Origin: Methylobacterium sp. WL1
Lineage (GTDB): Bacteria; Pseudomonadota; Alphaproteobacteria; Rhizobiales; Beijerinckiaceae
Assembly: GCF_008000895.1 (NCBI RefSeq)
Contig: NZ_CP042823.1
Coordinates: 2,694,001 to 2,758,000 of the forward strand
Length of the DNA stretch: 64,000 nucleotides
Direction of reading: 5' to 3'
The translations under genes and the position numbers were made by a program. Under the pieces are notes generated by a model. The model was not told where the DNA came from. It was given only the letters and a program-made list of their open reading frames with translations, and ran no database searches. Shown piece by piece: positions 19,104-29,860 of this stretch (within the stretch, counting starts at the first letter, position 1; each line of letters opens with the position of its first letter).

Positions 19104-21200
19104 TCAGGCCGCCCGGACGGTGTCGAGGAAACGGGACACCTCGGCGGTGAGGTGTTCGGATTGCCGCGACAGGTCGGTGGCCGCGCCGAGCACCTGGCTC
19201 GCGGCCTTGCCGGTTTCCTCCGCGGCACTGGCGACGCCGGCGATGTTGCTGGTGACTTCCCCTGCGCCCGCTGCAGCCTGCCCGACGTTGCGGACGATCT
19301 CCTGGGTCGCGGCCCCCTGCTCCTCGACCGCCGCCGCGATCGAGGTCGCCACGGCGTTGATGTCCCGGATCCGCGCCGTGATCGTGCCGATCGCCGTCAC
19401 GGCCTGGCCGGTCGAGGCCTGCACTCGCGCGATCTGGCCGGAGATTTCCTCCGTCGCCTTGGCGGTCTGCTCGGCCAGCGCCTTCACCTCGGAGGCGACC
19501 ACCGCGAAGCCGCGCCCGGCCTCTCCGGCCCGAGCCGCCTCGATCGTGGCGTTCAGCGCCAGCAGGTTGGTCTGCCCGGCGATGTTCGAGATCAACCCGA
19601 CCACGTCGCCGATCCGCGCCACTGCGCTGCAGAGTTCCTGCACCAGCGCGCCGGTCTGCCCGGCTTCGGTGACCGCCCCCAGCGCCAGCTTGGCCGATCC
19701 GTCGACCTGCCGGCCGATCTCCTGCACCGAGGAACCCAGCTGCTCCGAGGCGGCCGCCACGGTGTTGACGTTGCTGGCCGCCTGCTCGGCCGCGGCGGCT
19801 ACCGTCGTCGATTGGCTGGCCGTCTGGTTCGCGGTGGCCGTCAGGGTCTGGGCGGTCGCCTGGAGCTCGGCGGCCGAGGACGAGACCTGACCGATGATGC
19901 CGCCGACCGCCGTCTCGAAGGCTTCGGCCATCTGGCGCATGCCGGCCTTGCGTTGCTGCTCCGTTGCCAGGCGCGCTTCAGCGGCCGCGGTTTCCAGCTG
20001 ACGGTTCCGGATCAGGTTGTCCTTGAACACTTGCACGGCCGCCGCCATGGGCCCGAACTCGTTGCGATACAGCCCGACCGGCACCTCCACGGAGGCGTCG
20101 CCCGCGGCGAGGTCCCGCATCGTTGTCGACATCGTCCGGATCGGCCTGAGCACGCCGGCGAAGATGACGACGAGGCCCAGGCCGACCAGGAGGACGACCG
20201 CCGCGAGGGCGGCGACGTTGCGGATCAGGATGCCGCGTGCCGCATCGGCCAGGAGGTCGGCGTGCTCGATCATATCGTCGAGGCTCGCGTAGGCGAGATC
20301 GACGATGGTGGCCTGCGTCTCGGTATTCCGCTGCCGCAGGTCCTGGAACGTCACGCTCGGCGGCGTTCCCTGGCTCAGGGCGTCGAACACGGCCTTCGCG
20401 GTGGCCGCGTTCTCGCCCTGGAAGTTCTTGGCGTCGGCATTCTGGAACGCGGACCGAACCGTATCCGAGACGGAGGCGGCGGCCTCGGTGGTGACGGCCC
20501 AGGCCGTTTCCAACCGCGCCCGTTCCCCGGCAGCCGCCACGGTCTCGGGCAGGGTCCAGGAGGTGCCGGCCGCCAGCGACGTCTGGACTTGGAGGGCGAC
20601 GTTTCCGATCGCGACCCGCGCCGCCCAGGCCGCACGCTTGAGGCCGAGATAACGCTGCAGGGCGGCGTCCGAACGGGGGATGGCGCCGTCCACGGCGTTC
20701 GTCGTTGCGGTCAGGGCATCGAGCAGCTCTTGATAGGCGGCGAGCATCGCGGGCATCAGCGTCGCGTCGCGTCGCTCCTTGGTGAGGCGCAGGGCCGCGT
20801 CGATGCGGGGGCGCAGCGCGTTCACGGCCTCGTGCGCTGCGTTCAGCCGCGTGACGGTCGCGGTCACCGCCGGAACGGTCTGCTCGTGCAGGAGGTCTTG
20901 GGCCCTGGCGAAACTCTCGATCATCGCCTGCCGGTTCGTCGCGATCGCCGACAGCGTGTTCGGCCCCGCGGGTTCCTGGCTACCCAGGGCGAGAGTCGAG
21001 CCGCGTTCGAGACGCAGTGGCAGGATCGTCTTGAGCAGGCGCCGACTCGTATGGGCCAGGGTGACGGCGAGATCGGCTTGCCGGGCCTGTTCCTGCGCAG
21101 AGACGAGCGCAGTCGTCGTATAGCTCAGCAACATCACCGCCAGAGCGGCGATCACCAAGCATAGGAGCGTCCGTATCGAGAACCGTCCAAGCCAACGCAT
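19104..21200 (-). CDS. methyl-accepting chemotaxis protein
   Basis: 698-residue chemoreceptor. The start at 21200 (MRWLGRF) puts a basic N-terminus directly before the first membrane helix; the ORF opening at 21272 adds 24 unlikely residues. Layout: TM1 about residues 10-35, a ~290-residue periplasmic helical sensor region (its LERGSTLAL segment recalls four-helix nitrate/nitrite-type sensors, tentative), TM2 about 325-350, a HAMP domain with [16 protein letters not shown], then the signalling hairpin with the highly conserved [15 protein letters not shown] tip. Orphan gene with no che genes nearby. Ligand unknown. Confidence 0.94.
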   Translation of the reverse strand: MRWLGRFSIRTLLCLVIAALAVMLLSYTTTALVSAQEQARQADLAVTLAHTSRRLLKTILPLRLERGSTLALGSQEPAGPNTLSAIATNRQAMIESFARAQDLLHEQTVPAVTATVTRLNAAHEAVNALRPRIDAALRLTKERRDATLMPAMLAAYQELLDALTATTNAVDGAIPRSDAALQRYLGLKRAAWAARVAIGNVALQVQTSLAAGTSWTLPETVAAAGERARLETAWAVTTEAAASVSDTVRSAFQNADAKNFQGENAATAKAVFDALSQGTPPSVTFQDLRQRNTETQATIVDLAYASLDDMIEHADLLADAARGILIRNVAALAAVVLLVGLGLVVIFAGVLRPIRTMSTTMRDLAAGDASVEVPVGLYRNEFGPMAAAVQVFKDNLIRNRQLETAAAEARLATEQQRKAGMRQMAEAFETAVGGIIGQVSSSAAELQATAQTLTATANQTASQSTTVAAAAEQAASNVNTVAAASEQLGSSVQEIGRQVDGSAKLALGAVTEAGQTGALVQELCSAVARIGDVVGLISNIAGQTNLLALNATIEAARAGEAGRGFAVVASEVKALAEQTAKATEEISGQIARVQASTGQAVTAIGTITARIRDINAVATSIAAAVEEQGAATQEIVRNVGQAAAGAGEVTSNIAGVASAAEETGKAASQVLGAATDLSRQSEHLTAEVSRFLDTVRAA

Positions 21201-21625
21201 GATCACAATCCGATGGCCGCCCACGGCCTCTGCAGATTCTGATACCTGAAACTTTCTTTCGATGCACCGCATCCCATTGTTGCGATGGATTTGCTGTGCT
21301 TTGATGTTGGAGAACCAAAGAATTATAATAAAAGATTCAATAGTTATAGCTTAGACGACGTCATATTGTACGGTGGTGCCGACAACAAATCGGCTGTTAA
21401 TAGAGAATTTTTATGCTGGGGCCAAAGCTCCGCACCGTCGCAGCGGCGAGGCCGCGCGTTTGTCTCACGCAGGGCTTTCGTGGCGTGCCCCGGGACGTGA
21501 TGACTGAAGTACCCGCTCGAACAGGCGTCCGCGGGCGCGATCCGGTTTCGGGTGCGGGTTCGGGCCGTCGTACCCGGCCGATCCGGCTCCAGAACCGGCG
21601 CGCCTGACAGGCCGGCCGCGTCGGG
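21201..21625. other. intergenic region with an AT-rich core
   Basis: About 425 bases between the chemoreceptor start and the ppx stop. Roughly 21290-21415 is strikingly AT-rich for this genome and includes a TATAAT-like hexamer on the minus strand at 21322-21327, suiting a chemoreceptor promoter region. The remainder, toward ppx, returns to high GC and shows no gene. Confidence 0.55.
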
Positions 21626-23176
21626 TCAGGCGGCGGTGTCGATCTCGATGCGCCCGTCCATCCCGACCACGCGGCCGAGTGCGCGCACCCGGTTCAGAAG
21701 GCGGTCGCTGGCGAGAGCGGCCCAATCCCGCGGCATCCGCAGCGTGACCCGGCCGTCCTCGACGAGGAGCGGCGCCCGGGTGAGCGCACCGTCCATGCCG
21801 GCCGAGATCGGGAACGCCACCCGGAGCATCGCGCCGAGCAGGCGGGCCCGCTCGAACAGGCGCGGACCCGCCACGGTCCGGAGGATTGGGTTGGCTTTTT
21901 CCGGGGCGAGGCCGCTGTGGCGGAGCGAGACGGCGAGGGCGAGATAGGCCCGTCCCGGATGGTCCACCCCCACGAAGGCGGCGTTCTGGATCGCCGCGAT
22001 GCTCTGCTCGTCGCGGTAATCGGGGTGCGCGCGCCAGCCGACATCCGAGAGCAGGCAGCCCGCATGGCGCAGGCGGCGTTCGTCCGCGGTTTCGGGGCCG
22101 TCCAGCGTCGCCACGAACCGGTCCGTCCACGCGATCAACTCCTCGCCGTGGCGCGGCGCGCGGGACCGCAAAGCGTTGAACTCCGCCGCCGAGGCGAGGA
22201 GCGGATCGACGAGTCGCGTGTCGCGGTCGAGCTGCTCGAACAGCAAGCCCTCCCGAACCCCGGAGGCCGAGATCGCGACTTCCCGCGGGCGCCCGACCCG
22301 GATGATCTCTTCGAGCACCACGGCGCCGTAGGCCAGGAGCGGGCGGCGCGCCTCCGAGATCGTGTCGACGTCCTGGAGCAGGCTGACATCCGTCTGCTCG
22401 ACGATCTGCAGGAAGCTCATCTCGTCGGTGGGCTCCACCGCGTAGCCGTGCATCACGTGGACCGGGTAGCCGCGCGCCGCCTGATGCAGCCGCGCCAGGG
22501 CGCGCCAGGTACCGCCGACCGCGTAGAAGGTCCGGCCGCGCAGGGTCTCGAGCTGCGGCTCGGCCTTGCGCATATGCTCGCGCACGATCTTGGCGGCCTT
22601 CTTGATCGACCCGCCGGAGAGGTCCTGCAGGGCGAGGCCACCGAGCGGCATGGTCACGCCCTGGCCGACCACGGTGCCGCGCACGTCCACCAGTTCGAGG
22701 GAGCCGCCGCCCATGTCGCCGACCACGCCATCCGGCGCGTGGAAGCCCGAGATCACGCCCATGGCGGACAGCTCCGCCTCACGGCGCCCCGACAGCAGCT
22801 GGATCTCCTGGCCGCAGGCGGCTTCGGCGGCGCGCAGGAAGTCCGGCCCGTTCTCAGCGTCCCGGGCCGCTGCCGTCGCCAGCACGAACACCCGGCCGAC
22901 CCGCATGGTCTCGCACAGCACGCGGAACCGTCCCAGGGCGGTCAGCGCACGGTTGACCGCGTCCTCGTTCAGCCGGCCCGTGGTCAGCACGTTGCGGCCC
23001 AGGCCGCACAGGACCTTCTCGTTGTAGAGCGGCGTCGGCGCGCGGCTCAGGCCGTCATAGGCGACGAGCCGCACCGAGTTCGAGCCGATATCGATGATCG
23101 CCACCGGCGGCCGCGGATCGCGCGAAGGCCGGTCGGCGGAATGCGCGAGGGTGAGGTTGGCGCGAGGGCTGCCCAA
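21626..23176 (-). CDS. ppx: exopolyphosphatase (Ppx/GppA family)
   Basis: 516-residue phosphatase that removes terminal phosphate from polyphosphate (and possibly pppGpp). The actin-like ATPase fold is clear: VAIIDIGSNSVRLVAYDG near the N-terminus, GDMGGGSLELVDV, VGGTWRALARLH, and a C-terminal HD-like region (HAGCLLSD). The frame is open to 23446, but that part looks non-coding and includes a hairpin. A TTG at 23176 preceded by AGGAC at 8 bases gives a normal length and is preferred. Lies directly downstream of ppk, coupling synthesis and breakdown of polyphosphate. Confidence 0.92.
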   Translation of the reverse strand: MGSPRANLTLAHSADRPSRDPRPPVAIIDIGSNSVRLVAYDGLSRAPTPLYNEKVLCGLGRNVLTTGRLNEDAVNRALTALGRFRVLCETMRVGRVFVLATAAARDAENGPDFLRAAEAACGQEIQLLSGRREAELSAMGVISGFHAPDGVVGDMGGGSLELVDVRGTVVGQGVTMPLGGLALQDLSGGSIKKAAKIVREHMRKAEPQLETLRGRTFYAVGGTWRALARLHQAARGYPVHVMHGYAVEPTDEMSFLQIVEQTDVSLLQDVDTISEARRPLLAYGAVVLEEIIRVGRPREVAISASGVREGLLFEQLDRDTRLVDPLLASAAEFNALRSRAPRHGEELIAWTDRFVATLDGPETADERRLRHAGCLLSDVGWRAHPDYRDEQSIAAIQNAAFVGVDHPGRAYLALAVSLRHSGLAPEKANPILRTVAGPRLFERARLLGAMLRVAFPISAGMDGALTRAPLLVEDGRVTLRMPRDWAALASDRLLNRVRALGRVVGMDGRIEIDTAA

Positions 23177-23351
23177 ACGTCCGAGTCCTTGATGGAACGT
23201 GGCCGGCCGGACCGGCGGGCCGCGTGTGCAATCCGGAGCCGCAACCGAGATCGGCTCCACGTCGATGATTCGCTGCGCTCGCGGCCGAACCGGGATCCCT
23301 GGCGACGGCGCAAGCTCTAAGCCCAATCGGGCCGGCAGAGCAACGTTTCGG

Positions 23352-23375
23352 CCGCCCGGCCCTTTCGCCGGGCGG
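23352..23375 (-). terminator. hairpin between ppk and ppx
   Basis: Perfect 9-bp GC stem (23352-23360 with 23367-23375) with a 6-base loop about 70 bases after the ppk stop and 175 before the proposed ppx start. No U-run; may be an attenuator or a mRNA-end structure separating ppk from ppx expression. Confidence 0.4.
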
Positions 23376-23446
23376 AGTTTCCGGACGCAGACCCGCACAA
23401 CATGGTCCCGAAACCTGTCGAGCGTCCCGCGCATCGGCCGGTGCAC

Positions 23447-25987
23447 TTAGGCGCGCTGAGCCCGACGGCTCAGAGCGCGGGGACTCGACTTCTTCGATGC
23501 CTTGCCCCGGCCGGAAAGACTTGGATTCGTCATGAAGTACTTGTGCGCGTTGAACGGTTCCTCACCGTCCGCCGGCTGGATCCGCTCGCAGCCCCCGGAG
23601 GCCAGCAGCCGCCAGCTCTGACGGTTGTCCAGGAGGTTGGCCAGCATGATCTGGTCGAGGACCTGCTGGTGCACGGTCGGGTTCGTGATCGGCAGCATAG
23701 CCTCGACCCGGCGGTCGAGGTTGCGGCTCATCAGGTCGGCCGACGAGATGTAGATCGTCGCCTTCGGGTGCGGCAGCCCGACACCGTTGCCGAAGGCGTA
23801 GATCCGCCCGTGCTCCAGGAAGCGCCCGACGATCGACTTGACCCGGATCGTCTCGGACAGCCCCGGGATGCCCGGCCGCAGGCAGCAGATGCCGCGTACC
23901 ACGCAATCGATCTGCACACCGGCCGAGGACGCATCGTACAGCGCGTCGATGATCTGCGCGTCGACGAGGGAGTTGCACTTGATCCAGATCGCCGCCGGCC
24001 GGCCGGCCTTGGCGTGGGCGACCTCGGCCTCGATGTTCTCCAGCAGCCGGTTCTTCATCGTCAGGGGCGAGACCGACATCCGCTCCAGTTCGGCGGGCTC
24101 GGCGTAGCCGGTGATGAAGTTGAAGATCCGCGAGACGTCCCGGGCGATCGCCGGGTCGGCCGTGAAGAACGACAGGTCCGTGTAAACGCGCGCCGTGATC
24201 GGGTGATAGTTGCCGGTGCCGACATGGCAGTAGGTCACGAGCTTGTCGCCCTCGCGCCGGACCACCAGCGACAGCTTGGCGTGGGTCTTCAGCTCGACGA
24301 AGCCGAACACCACCTGCGCGCCAGCCTTCTCCAGGTTGCGCGCCCAGCGGATGTTGGCCTCCTCGTCGAACCGGGCCTTCAGCTCGACGAGCGCGGTGAC
24401 CGACTTGCCGAGTTCGGCGGCCTCCGCGAGCGCCGCGACAATCGGGGAGTTCGACGAGGTGCGATAGAGCGTCTGCTTGATCGCCACGACGTTCGGGTCC
24501 CGGGCCGCCTGGGCCAGGAACTGCACCACCGAATCGAAGGATTCATAGGGGTGGTGGACGATGAAGTCCTTCTGGCGGATCGCCGCGAACACGTCGCCGC
24601 CGCTCTCGCGGATCCGCTCGGGAAAGCGCGGGTTGTAGGGCTTGAACTTCAGGTCCGGCCGGTCGATCCCGACGATCTGGGACAGCTCGTTGAGGGCGAG
24701 CATGCCCTCGATCAGGAAGATCGCGTCCGCTGAAATCTCGAGTTCGTCGGCGACGAAACCGCGGAGGTCTTCGGACATGCCGGACTCGACCTCGAGGCGG
24801 ATCACGACGCCCCGGCGGCGCTGCTTCAGGGCGGTCTCGAAATGCAGGACGAGGTCCTCTGCCTCCTCCTCGATCTCGAGATCCGAATCCCGCACCACCC
24901 GGAACGCGCCGCTGCTCTTGACCAGATAGCCCGGGAACAGCCGACCGGTGAACATCCCGATCACCTGCTCGATCGAGATCAGGCGCGCGGCGGTCTCACT
25001 CTGGCTGGTGGGCAGGCGAACGAACCGGTCGATGACGCCGGGAACCCGGATCAGGGCCCGCAGCAGCCGGCCGTCGCGTGGCCGCACCAGCGCCAGCGCG
25101 ATGGTGGTGCCGAGGTTGGGGATGAACGGGAACGGGTGCGCCGGATCGATCGCGAGCGGCGTCAGGACTGGTGAGACATGATTGAGGAAGTATTCCTCCA
25201 GCCAGGCGGCCTGCTCGGCGGTGAGGGCGGCGGGCTCGACAATCTCGATCTCGGAGGCCTGCAGTTCCACCCGCAGCTGGCGCCAGCGCGCCTGCTGGTC
25301 GGCGGCGAGCCGCGCCACTTCGATACCGATCCGGTTCAGTTGCTCGGACGGCGTCAGCCCGTCCTGGGACGGGAGCGTCAGACCGGCCCGGACCTGGTCG
25401 ATCAGGCCGGCCACGCGGACCATGAAAAACTCGTCGAGGTTGTTCGCCGAGATCGACAGGAAGCGCAGGCGCTCCAGAAGCGGATGGTTCGGGTTGGAGG
25501 CCTCCTCCAGCACCCGGCGGTTGAATTGCAGCCAGGACAGCTCGCGGTTCACGAACCGCTCGGGGGAATGCCGGAGCGAGCGCCCGGCCTCGACCACGGG
25601 TTCCCGCGCCGCGCCGGCCGGCTGCTCCACCGGTGCCGCCGGGACGGCGGGCCATTCGTCGGCGGTATCGATCGGTACAGGCTTCGTCTCGGCGGTTGCA
25701 CCGGGTGCCGCGGCGGCCATCGCATTCGGGTTGGTGTCGCTCGTCACCGCAGCGCTCTTGACGGCCGCGCTCCGCGAGGCCGTACGAGAGGCGGGAGCGC
25801 GCGCCCGCGGAGCCGGTGCGCTCGCATCGGCCGTGTCCTCGGCCGGTTGGCTCGATGCGGCCGTGCGGTTGGCCGGCGCGCGCCTTGCGGCGGGGCGGCG
25901 TGGGGCCGGATCGGTCGCGTCGGGCCGACGGGGCTCCGCGGCCTCGTCGGCGGCGTCGCGGTCCATGGGCTTCTGCGTCGATTCCAT
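23447..25987 (-). CDS. ppk: polyphosphate kinase with long disordered N-terminus
   Basis: 846-residue PPK1, making polyphosphate from ATP. The catalytic core begins around residue 150 ([13 protein letters not shown]) and shows [17 protein letters not shown] and the phosphohistidine region [10 protein letters not shown]. Start at 25987 (MESTQKP) is supported by AGGACAGGA at correct spacing; the ORF opening at 26026 lacks one. The first ~145 residues are Ala/Pro/Arg-rich, low in complexity and probably disordered, and are absent from typical PPK1 proteins of about 690-730 residues. Upstream partner of ppx. Confidence 0.94.
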   Translation of the reverse strand: MESTQKPMDRDAADEAAEPRRPDATDPAPRRPAARRAPANRTAASSQPAEDTADASAPAPRARAPASRTASRSAAVKSAAVTSDTNPNAMAAAAPGATAETKPVPIDTADEWPAVPAAPVEQPAGAAREPVVEAGRSLRHSPERFVNRELSWLQFNRRVLEEASNPNHPLLERLRFLSISANNLDEFFMVRVAGLIDQVRAGLTLPSQDGLTPSEQLNRIGIEVARLAADQQARWRQLRVELQASEIEIVEPAALTAEQAAWLEEYFLNHVSPVLTPLAIDPAHPFPFIPNLGTTIALALVRPRDGRLLRALIRVPGVIDRFVRLPTSQSETAARLISIEQVIGMFTGRLFPGYLVKSSGAFRVVRDSDLEIEEEAEDLVLHFETALKQRRRGVVIRLEVESGMSEDLRGFVADELEISADAIFLIEGMLALNELSQIVGIDRPDLKFKPYNPRFPERIRESGGDVFAAIRQKDFIVHHPYESFDSVVQFLAQAARDPNVVAIKQTLYRTSSNSPIVAALAEAAELGKSVTALVELKARFDEEANIRWARNLEKAGAQVVFGFVELKTHAKLSLVVRREGDKLVTYCHVGTGNYHPITARVYTDLSFFTADPAIARDVSRIFNFITGYAEPAELERMSVSPLTMKNRLLENIEAEVAHAKAGRPAAIWIKCNSLVDAQIIDALYDASSAGVQIDCVVRGICCLRPGIPGLSETIRVKSIVGRFLEHGRIYAFGNGVGLPHPKATIYISSADLMSRNLDRRVEAMLPITNPTVHQQVLDQIMLANLLDNRQSWRLLASGGCERIQPADGEEPFNAHKYFMTNPSLSGRGKASKKSSPRALSRRAQRA

Positions 25988-26078
25988 TCCGATTCCTGTC
26001 CTTGCCGCTGCCGGCGCATCTACCATTCTACACCGGTAGCTTTCACGAGGCTTTCGTGACGGCCACGGCTTTCCGCTT

Positions 26079-26789
26079 CTAAGCGTCCGGATCGATCTCG
26101 TCGTCGAACCCCATGCGGCGTAGCACGGCCAGCGCCAGGGGCCGGCTGATCCGCCGCCCGCGTCCGAGCGCGTCCCGATCCAGCTCGGCGACGAGATCCC
26201 GCGCGCGTCCCAAGGAGCGGTCGATCCGCAGCGCCAATGCCTCGATCACGCTGAGATCCACCACCAGCTGACGGTCGACGAACAGCTTGACCAGGACGGC
26301 GCGCAGCAGCGCGTCGTCCGGCGCCTCGATGGCGATGCTCGGCGCCAGGCGCAGCCGCGAACGCAGGTCCGGCGTCACGAGGCCCAGGGCGTCGATGCCG
26401 GAGGCACTGGTCAGCAGGACCGGACACGCCCGCTCGCGGGCGCGGTTGAGCAGATGGAACAGGGCCGCCTCGTCGCGCCCCTCCGCGCGATCGATATCCT
26501 CGATCACCAGCGCGCCGTTCGAGACGAGGTGCTGGACCGCATCCGCCCCGATTTCGGAGGCTGCGGCCGTCCAGGCATGGGCCCGCTCGGCCCAGATCGC
26601 CGCGAGGTGGCTCTTGCCGCTGCCCGAGGGGCCGGTCAGCACCAGCACGCTGTCGGGCCAGTCCGGCCAGGCTTCGACCAGCGCGTAGGCCGCCTCGTTC
26701 GCCGGCCCGACCAGGAAGTCCTCGCGGCCGTACCGGGGATCGAGGGGCAGGTCGAAGGCCAGCTGCCGGGGTGGTGCGTTCTCGCGCAT
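26079..26789 (-). CDS. hdaA: DnaA-related replication regulator, HdaA-like
   Basis: 236-residue AAA+ protein resembling the DnaA ATPase domain without the DNA-binding C-terminus, as in alphaproteobacterial HdaA, which promotes DnaA-ATP hydrolysis after replication starts. Visible: the N-terminal QLAFDLP (a clamp-binding-like QLxFDLP motif), Walker [11 protein letters not shown], Walker B ALVIEDID, sensor SRLR. Start at 26789 fits the QLAFDLP-containing N-terminus; the longer frame is a shadow. Lies 20 bases after the permease gene, the usual order in Rhizobiales. Confidence 0.9.
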   Translation of the reverse strand: MRENAPPRQLAFDLPLDPRYGREDFLVGPANEAAYALVEAWPDWPDSVLVLTGPSGSGKSHLAAIWAERAHAWTAAASEIGADAVQHLVSNGALVIEDIDRAEGRDEAALFHLLNRARERACPVLLTSASGIDALGLVTPDLRSRLRLAPSIAIEAPDDALLRAVLVKLFVDRQLVVDLSVIEALALRIDRSLGRARDLVAELDRDALGRGRRISRPLALAVLRRMGFDDEIDPDA

Positions 26790-26809
26790 GGGGTGCCCAG
26801 ATCGATCGT

Positions 26810-27940
26810 TCAGGATGACCGCGTCTTGGTGGCGGTCAAGGTCCGGCCGGCCTCGTCGTTCAGGTCGATCAGCACCGGTTGCTCGGCATGATAGAGGCGG
26901 CTTTGAAGATAGCGCTTCAGGGCGAACCGCACGAGTACGCCGAGCGAGGCCGCCACCGGCACCGCGAGCAGCAGTCCCACGAAGCCGAACAGGGTTCCGA
27001 AGGCGAGCAGCGCGAACATCAGCCAGACCGGATGCAGGCCGGTCGACTCGCCCACCAGTTTCGGAGCTATCACGTTGCCCTCGAGGAACTGGCCGATCAG
27101 GAACACGCCCACGGTCAGCCCCAGATGCAGCCAGTCCGAGGACGGCCAGAACTGCACCAGGGCGACCCCGACCGAGAGCATGAAGCCGGTGAGCGTCCCG
27201 ACATACGGGATGAAGGTCAGGAGGCCGGCGATCAGCCCGATCAGAACCCCGAAATTGAGCCCGACCAGCCAGAGGCCGACGGCGTAGAAGCTGCCGAGGA
27301 TCAGGCAGACCAGGGTCTGGCCGCGCACGAAGCCGGTGATCGCGCCGTCGATCTGGCGTGCGAGGTCGCGCGCCGTGGCCCGGTGCCGGGGGGGCACCCA
27401 GCTGTCCAGAGCCGCCATCATCCGATCCCAGTCGACAAGGATGTAGAAGGCCACGACCGGGGTCACCACCAGCAGCGACGCGATCGAGATCAGCGCCTGG
27501 CTGCCTGACCAGATCGACTTGAGGAACGCGAGCAGCCACGCGCCGCCCTGGCTCGCCAGCGTGCCGACGGAGGATTGCAGCTCGGTGAGCACGTTGTCGC
27601 CGCCGACGCGCTCCAGCAGCGGCCCGGCGCGCTCGGCGATGATCCCCTGGAGCCGTGAGACCATCGCGGGCAGCGCGTTCACCAAGCCCGCGACCTGATT
27701 GGCGGTCAGCGGGATCAGGATCAGCAGCGACACGATCAGCGCCACGACGAACAGCGCCAGGATCAGCAGGCTCGCGGCAAGGCGGCCGAGGCCCAGGCGC
27801 TCCAGACGGTCCGCCAGCGGATCGAGCAGGTACGCCAGCGCGATGCCGGCCACGAACGGCAGCATCACCTCGCGCAGCAGGTAGACCAGGAGGCCGAGGG
27901 CGACGAGGCTCCCCAGCCCGATGACAGCCCGTGCGCGCAT
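26810..27940 (-). CDS. AI-2E/PerM family membrane protein
   Basis: 376-residue membrane protein with about eight hydrophobic helices, matching the AI-2E transporter (PerM/YdiK) family: N-terminal LREVMLPFVAGIALAYLLDP, central PVVAFYILVDWDRM, and late YVGTLTGFMLSVGVAL and LVGESTGLHPVWLMFALLAFG. The ATG at 27940 is preceded by GGGGGACGA; the ORF start at 28009 is less likely. Substrate unknown. Divergent from purM and upstream of hdaA. Confidence 0.9.
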   Translation of the reverse strand: MRARAVIGLGSLVALGLLVYLLREVMLPFVAGIALAYLLDPLADRLERLGLGRLAASLLILALFVVALIVSLLILIPLTANQVAGLVNALPAMVSRLQGIIAERAGPLLERVGGDNVLTELQSSVGTLASQGGAWLLAFLKSIWSGSQALISIASLLVVTPVVAFYILVDWDRMMAALDSWVPPRHRATARDLARQIDGAITGFVRGQTLVCLILGSFYAVGLWLVGLNFGVLIGLIAGLLTFIPYVGTLTGFMLSVGVALVQFWPSSDWLHLGLTVGVFLIGQFLEGNVIAPKLVGESTGLHPVWLMFALLAFGTLFGFVGLLLAVPVAASLGVLVRFALKRYLQSRLYHAEQPVLIDLNDEAGRTLTATKTRSS

Positions 27941-28085
27941 GATGTCGTCCCCCCTCGGGCCGCATAGCACGCCCTGTCGCAGAGTGGAGATCGGGCAGGT
28001 CCCGATCAAGGCACGCGCCAGCCGACTCGCGCAGCGCGCTGGAAGCCGCTAGAGCGGACCCGATGATGACCGGGACGACGCTGGC

Positions 28086-29153
28086 ATGACCGCCAAGGAT
28101 GGACAGGGACTGACCTACGCGGAGGCGGGCGTCGATATCGACGCCGGCAACGCGATGGTCGAGACGATCAAGCCGTTGGTGCGCTCGACGCGGCGGCCGG
28201 GGGCGGATGCCGAGATCGGCGGCTTCGGCGGCCTGTTCGATCTGAAGGCCGCGGGGTTCCGCGACCCGATCCTGGTTGCGGCCAACGACGGCGTCGGCAC
28301 CAAGGTCAAGATCGCGATCGAGACCGGTCGCCATGACACGATCGGCATCGATCTGGTGGCGATGTGCGTCAACGACCTCGTGGTCCAGGGCGCCGAGCCG
28401 CTGTTCTTCCTGGATTATTACGCCACCGGCAAGCTGGTGCCCGGCGTCGGCGCCGACATCGTGCGCGGTATCGCCGAGGGCTGCCGGCAGGCCGGATGCG
28501 CACTGATCGGCGGCGAAACCGCCGAGATGCCGGGCCTTTACGACGGCTCAGATTACGACCTCGCCGGCTTCTCGGTGGGCGCTGCCGAGCGCGGCACGCT
28601 GCTGCCGAAGCCCGGTATCCGACCCGGCGACGTGGTGCTCGGCCTGCCCTCCTCCGGCGTCCATTCCAACGGCTTCTCGCTCGTCCGCCGCATCGTCGCC
28701 AAGACCGGCCTGAGCTGGGACGCGCCGGCCCCGTTCGACGCGAGCCGCAGCCTCGGCGACGCCCTGCTGGAGCCGACCCGGATCTACGTGAAGCCCCTGC
28801 TGTCCGCCCTGGAGGCGACCGACGGCATCCGCGCGCTCGCGCACATCACCGGCGGCGGCTTCCCCGACAACCTGCCCCGGGTGCTGCCGGACGATATCGG
28901 CATCGCCATCGACCTCGACGCCATCACCCCGCCCCCGGTGTTCGGCTGGCTCGCCCGCGAGGGCGGTGTCGCCGAGGCGGAGATGCTGCGGACCTTCAAC
29001 TGCGGCATCGGCATGGTGGTGATCGCCGCCGCCGAGGCGGTCGACGACGTCGACGAGGCCCTGACCCGGGCCGGCGAGGCGCCGGTGCGCCTTGGCCGGA
29101 TCACCGCGCGCGGCTCCGAGCCCGTGACCTTCAGCGGACGCCTCGCGCTCTGA
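28086..29153 (+). CDS. purM: phosphoribosylformylglycinamidine cyclo-ligase
   Basis: 355-residue AIR synthetase, closing the imidazole ring in purine synthesis with ATP. Motifs: [14 protein letters not shown] at the N-terminus, GVGTKVKIA, the [20 protein letters not shown] block, [10 protein letters not shown], and [16 protein letters not shown]. Normal length. The stop overlaps purN (TGATG), forming the common purMN pair. Confidence 0.96.
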   Translation: MTAKDGQGLTYAEAGVDIDAGNAMVETIKPLVRSTRRPGADAEIGGFGGLFDLKAAGFRDPILVAANDGVGTKVKIAIETGRHDTIGIDLVAMCVNDLVVQGAEPLFFLDYYATGKLVPGVGADIVRGIAEGCRQAGCALIGGETAEMPGLYDGSDYDLAGFSVGAAERGTLLPKPGIRPGDVVLGLPSSGVHSNGFSLVRRIVAKTGLSWDAPAPFDASRSLGDALLEPTRIYVKPLLSALEATDGIRALAHITGGGFPDNLPRVLPDDIGIAIDLDAITPPPVFGWLAREGGVAEAEMLRTFNCGIGMVVIAAAEAVDDVDEALTRAGEAPVRLGRITARGSEPVTFSGRLAL

Positions 29154-29803
29154 TGGCCGCCCCCCGGAAGACCCGCGTCGCGGTCCTGATCTCGGGCCGC
29201 GGCTCGAACATGGTCGCGCTGATCGAGGCTGCGAAGGATCCGGCCTACCCGGCCGAGATCGTGCTGGTCCTGTCGAACCGTCCGGATGCCGCCGGCCTTG
29301 CGCGGGCGACAGCGTCCGGGATTCCGGCCCGGGCGATCGACCACACCGGTTTCCGGGATCGGGCCAGCTTCGATGCCGCCCTCGACGCCGAGCTCCGGGC
29401 CGCCGACATCGACCTCGTCTGCCTTGCCGGATTCATGCGGATCTTCACGCCGGACTTCGTGGCCGGCTGGGCCGGGCGGATGCTCAACATCCACCCCTCG
29501 CTGCTGCCGCTGTTCAAGGGGACCCACACGCACGCCCAGGCGCTCGAAGCCGGGGTGCGGCTGCATGGCTGCACGGTTCACTTCGTGGTGCCCGAACTCG
29601 ATGCCGGGCCGATCGTGGCGCAGGCCGCGATCCCGGTGCGCCAGGGCGACGACCCGGACAGTCTCGCCGATCGGGTGATCGTCGAGGAGCGGCGGCTCTA
29701 TCCCGCGGTGCTGGCGCTGGTGGCCGGGGGACGTGCCCGGCTGGAGGGCGACCGCGTCGTCATCGCCGACGCCGCACCGGACGGCGTCCTGTTCAGCCTG
29801 TAG
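29153..29803 (+). CDS. purN: phosphoribosylglycinamide formyltransferase
   Basis: 216-residue GAR transformylase using 10-formyl-tetrahydrofolate. Motifs: VLISGRGSNM, GFMRIFTPDFV, the catalytic NIHPSLLP with Asn/His, and HFVVPELDAGPIVAQ with the catalytic Asp. The upstream extension of the frame is a shadow of purM; ATG at 29153 overlaps the purM stop. Followed by a GC hairpin likely ending the purMN transcript. Confidence 0.96.
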   Translation: MAAPRKTRVAVLISGRGSNMVALIEAAKDPAYPAEIVLVLSNRPDAAGLARATASGIPARAIDHTGFRDRASFDAALDAELRAADIDLVCLAGFMRIFTPDFVAGWAGRMLNIHPSLLPLFKGTHTHAQALEAGVRLHGCTVHFVVPELDAGPIVAQAAIPVRQGDDPDSLADRVIVEERRLYPAVLALVAGGRARLEGDRVVIADAAPDGVLFSL

Positions 29804-29809
29804 CGGGAT

Positions 29810-29833
29810 CCCGAAGGGACAAGCCCCTTCGGG
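29810..29833 (+). terminator. hairpin after purN
   Basis: 9-bp perfect stem (29810-29818 with 29825-29833), 6-base loop, starting 7 bases after the purN stop, followed by a second GC-rich foldback. No clear U-run. Likely end of the purMN message, also facing the convergent small gene. Confidence 0.6.
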
Positions 29834-29860
29834 AGGGGCCGGGGCCGCGCCCCGGGAGGA

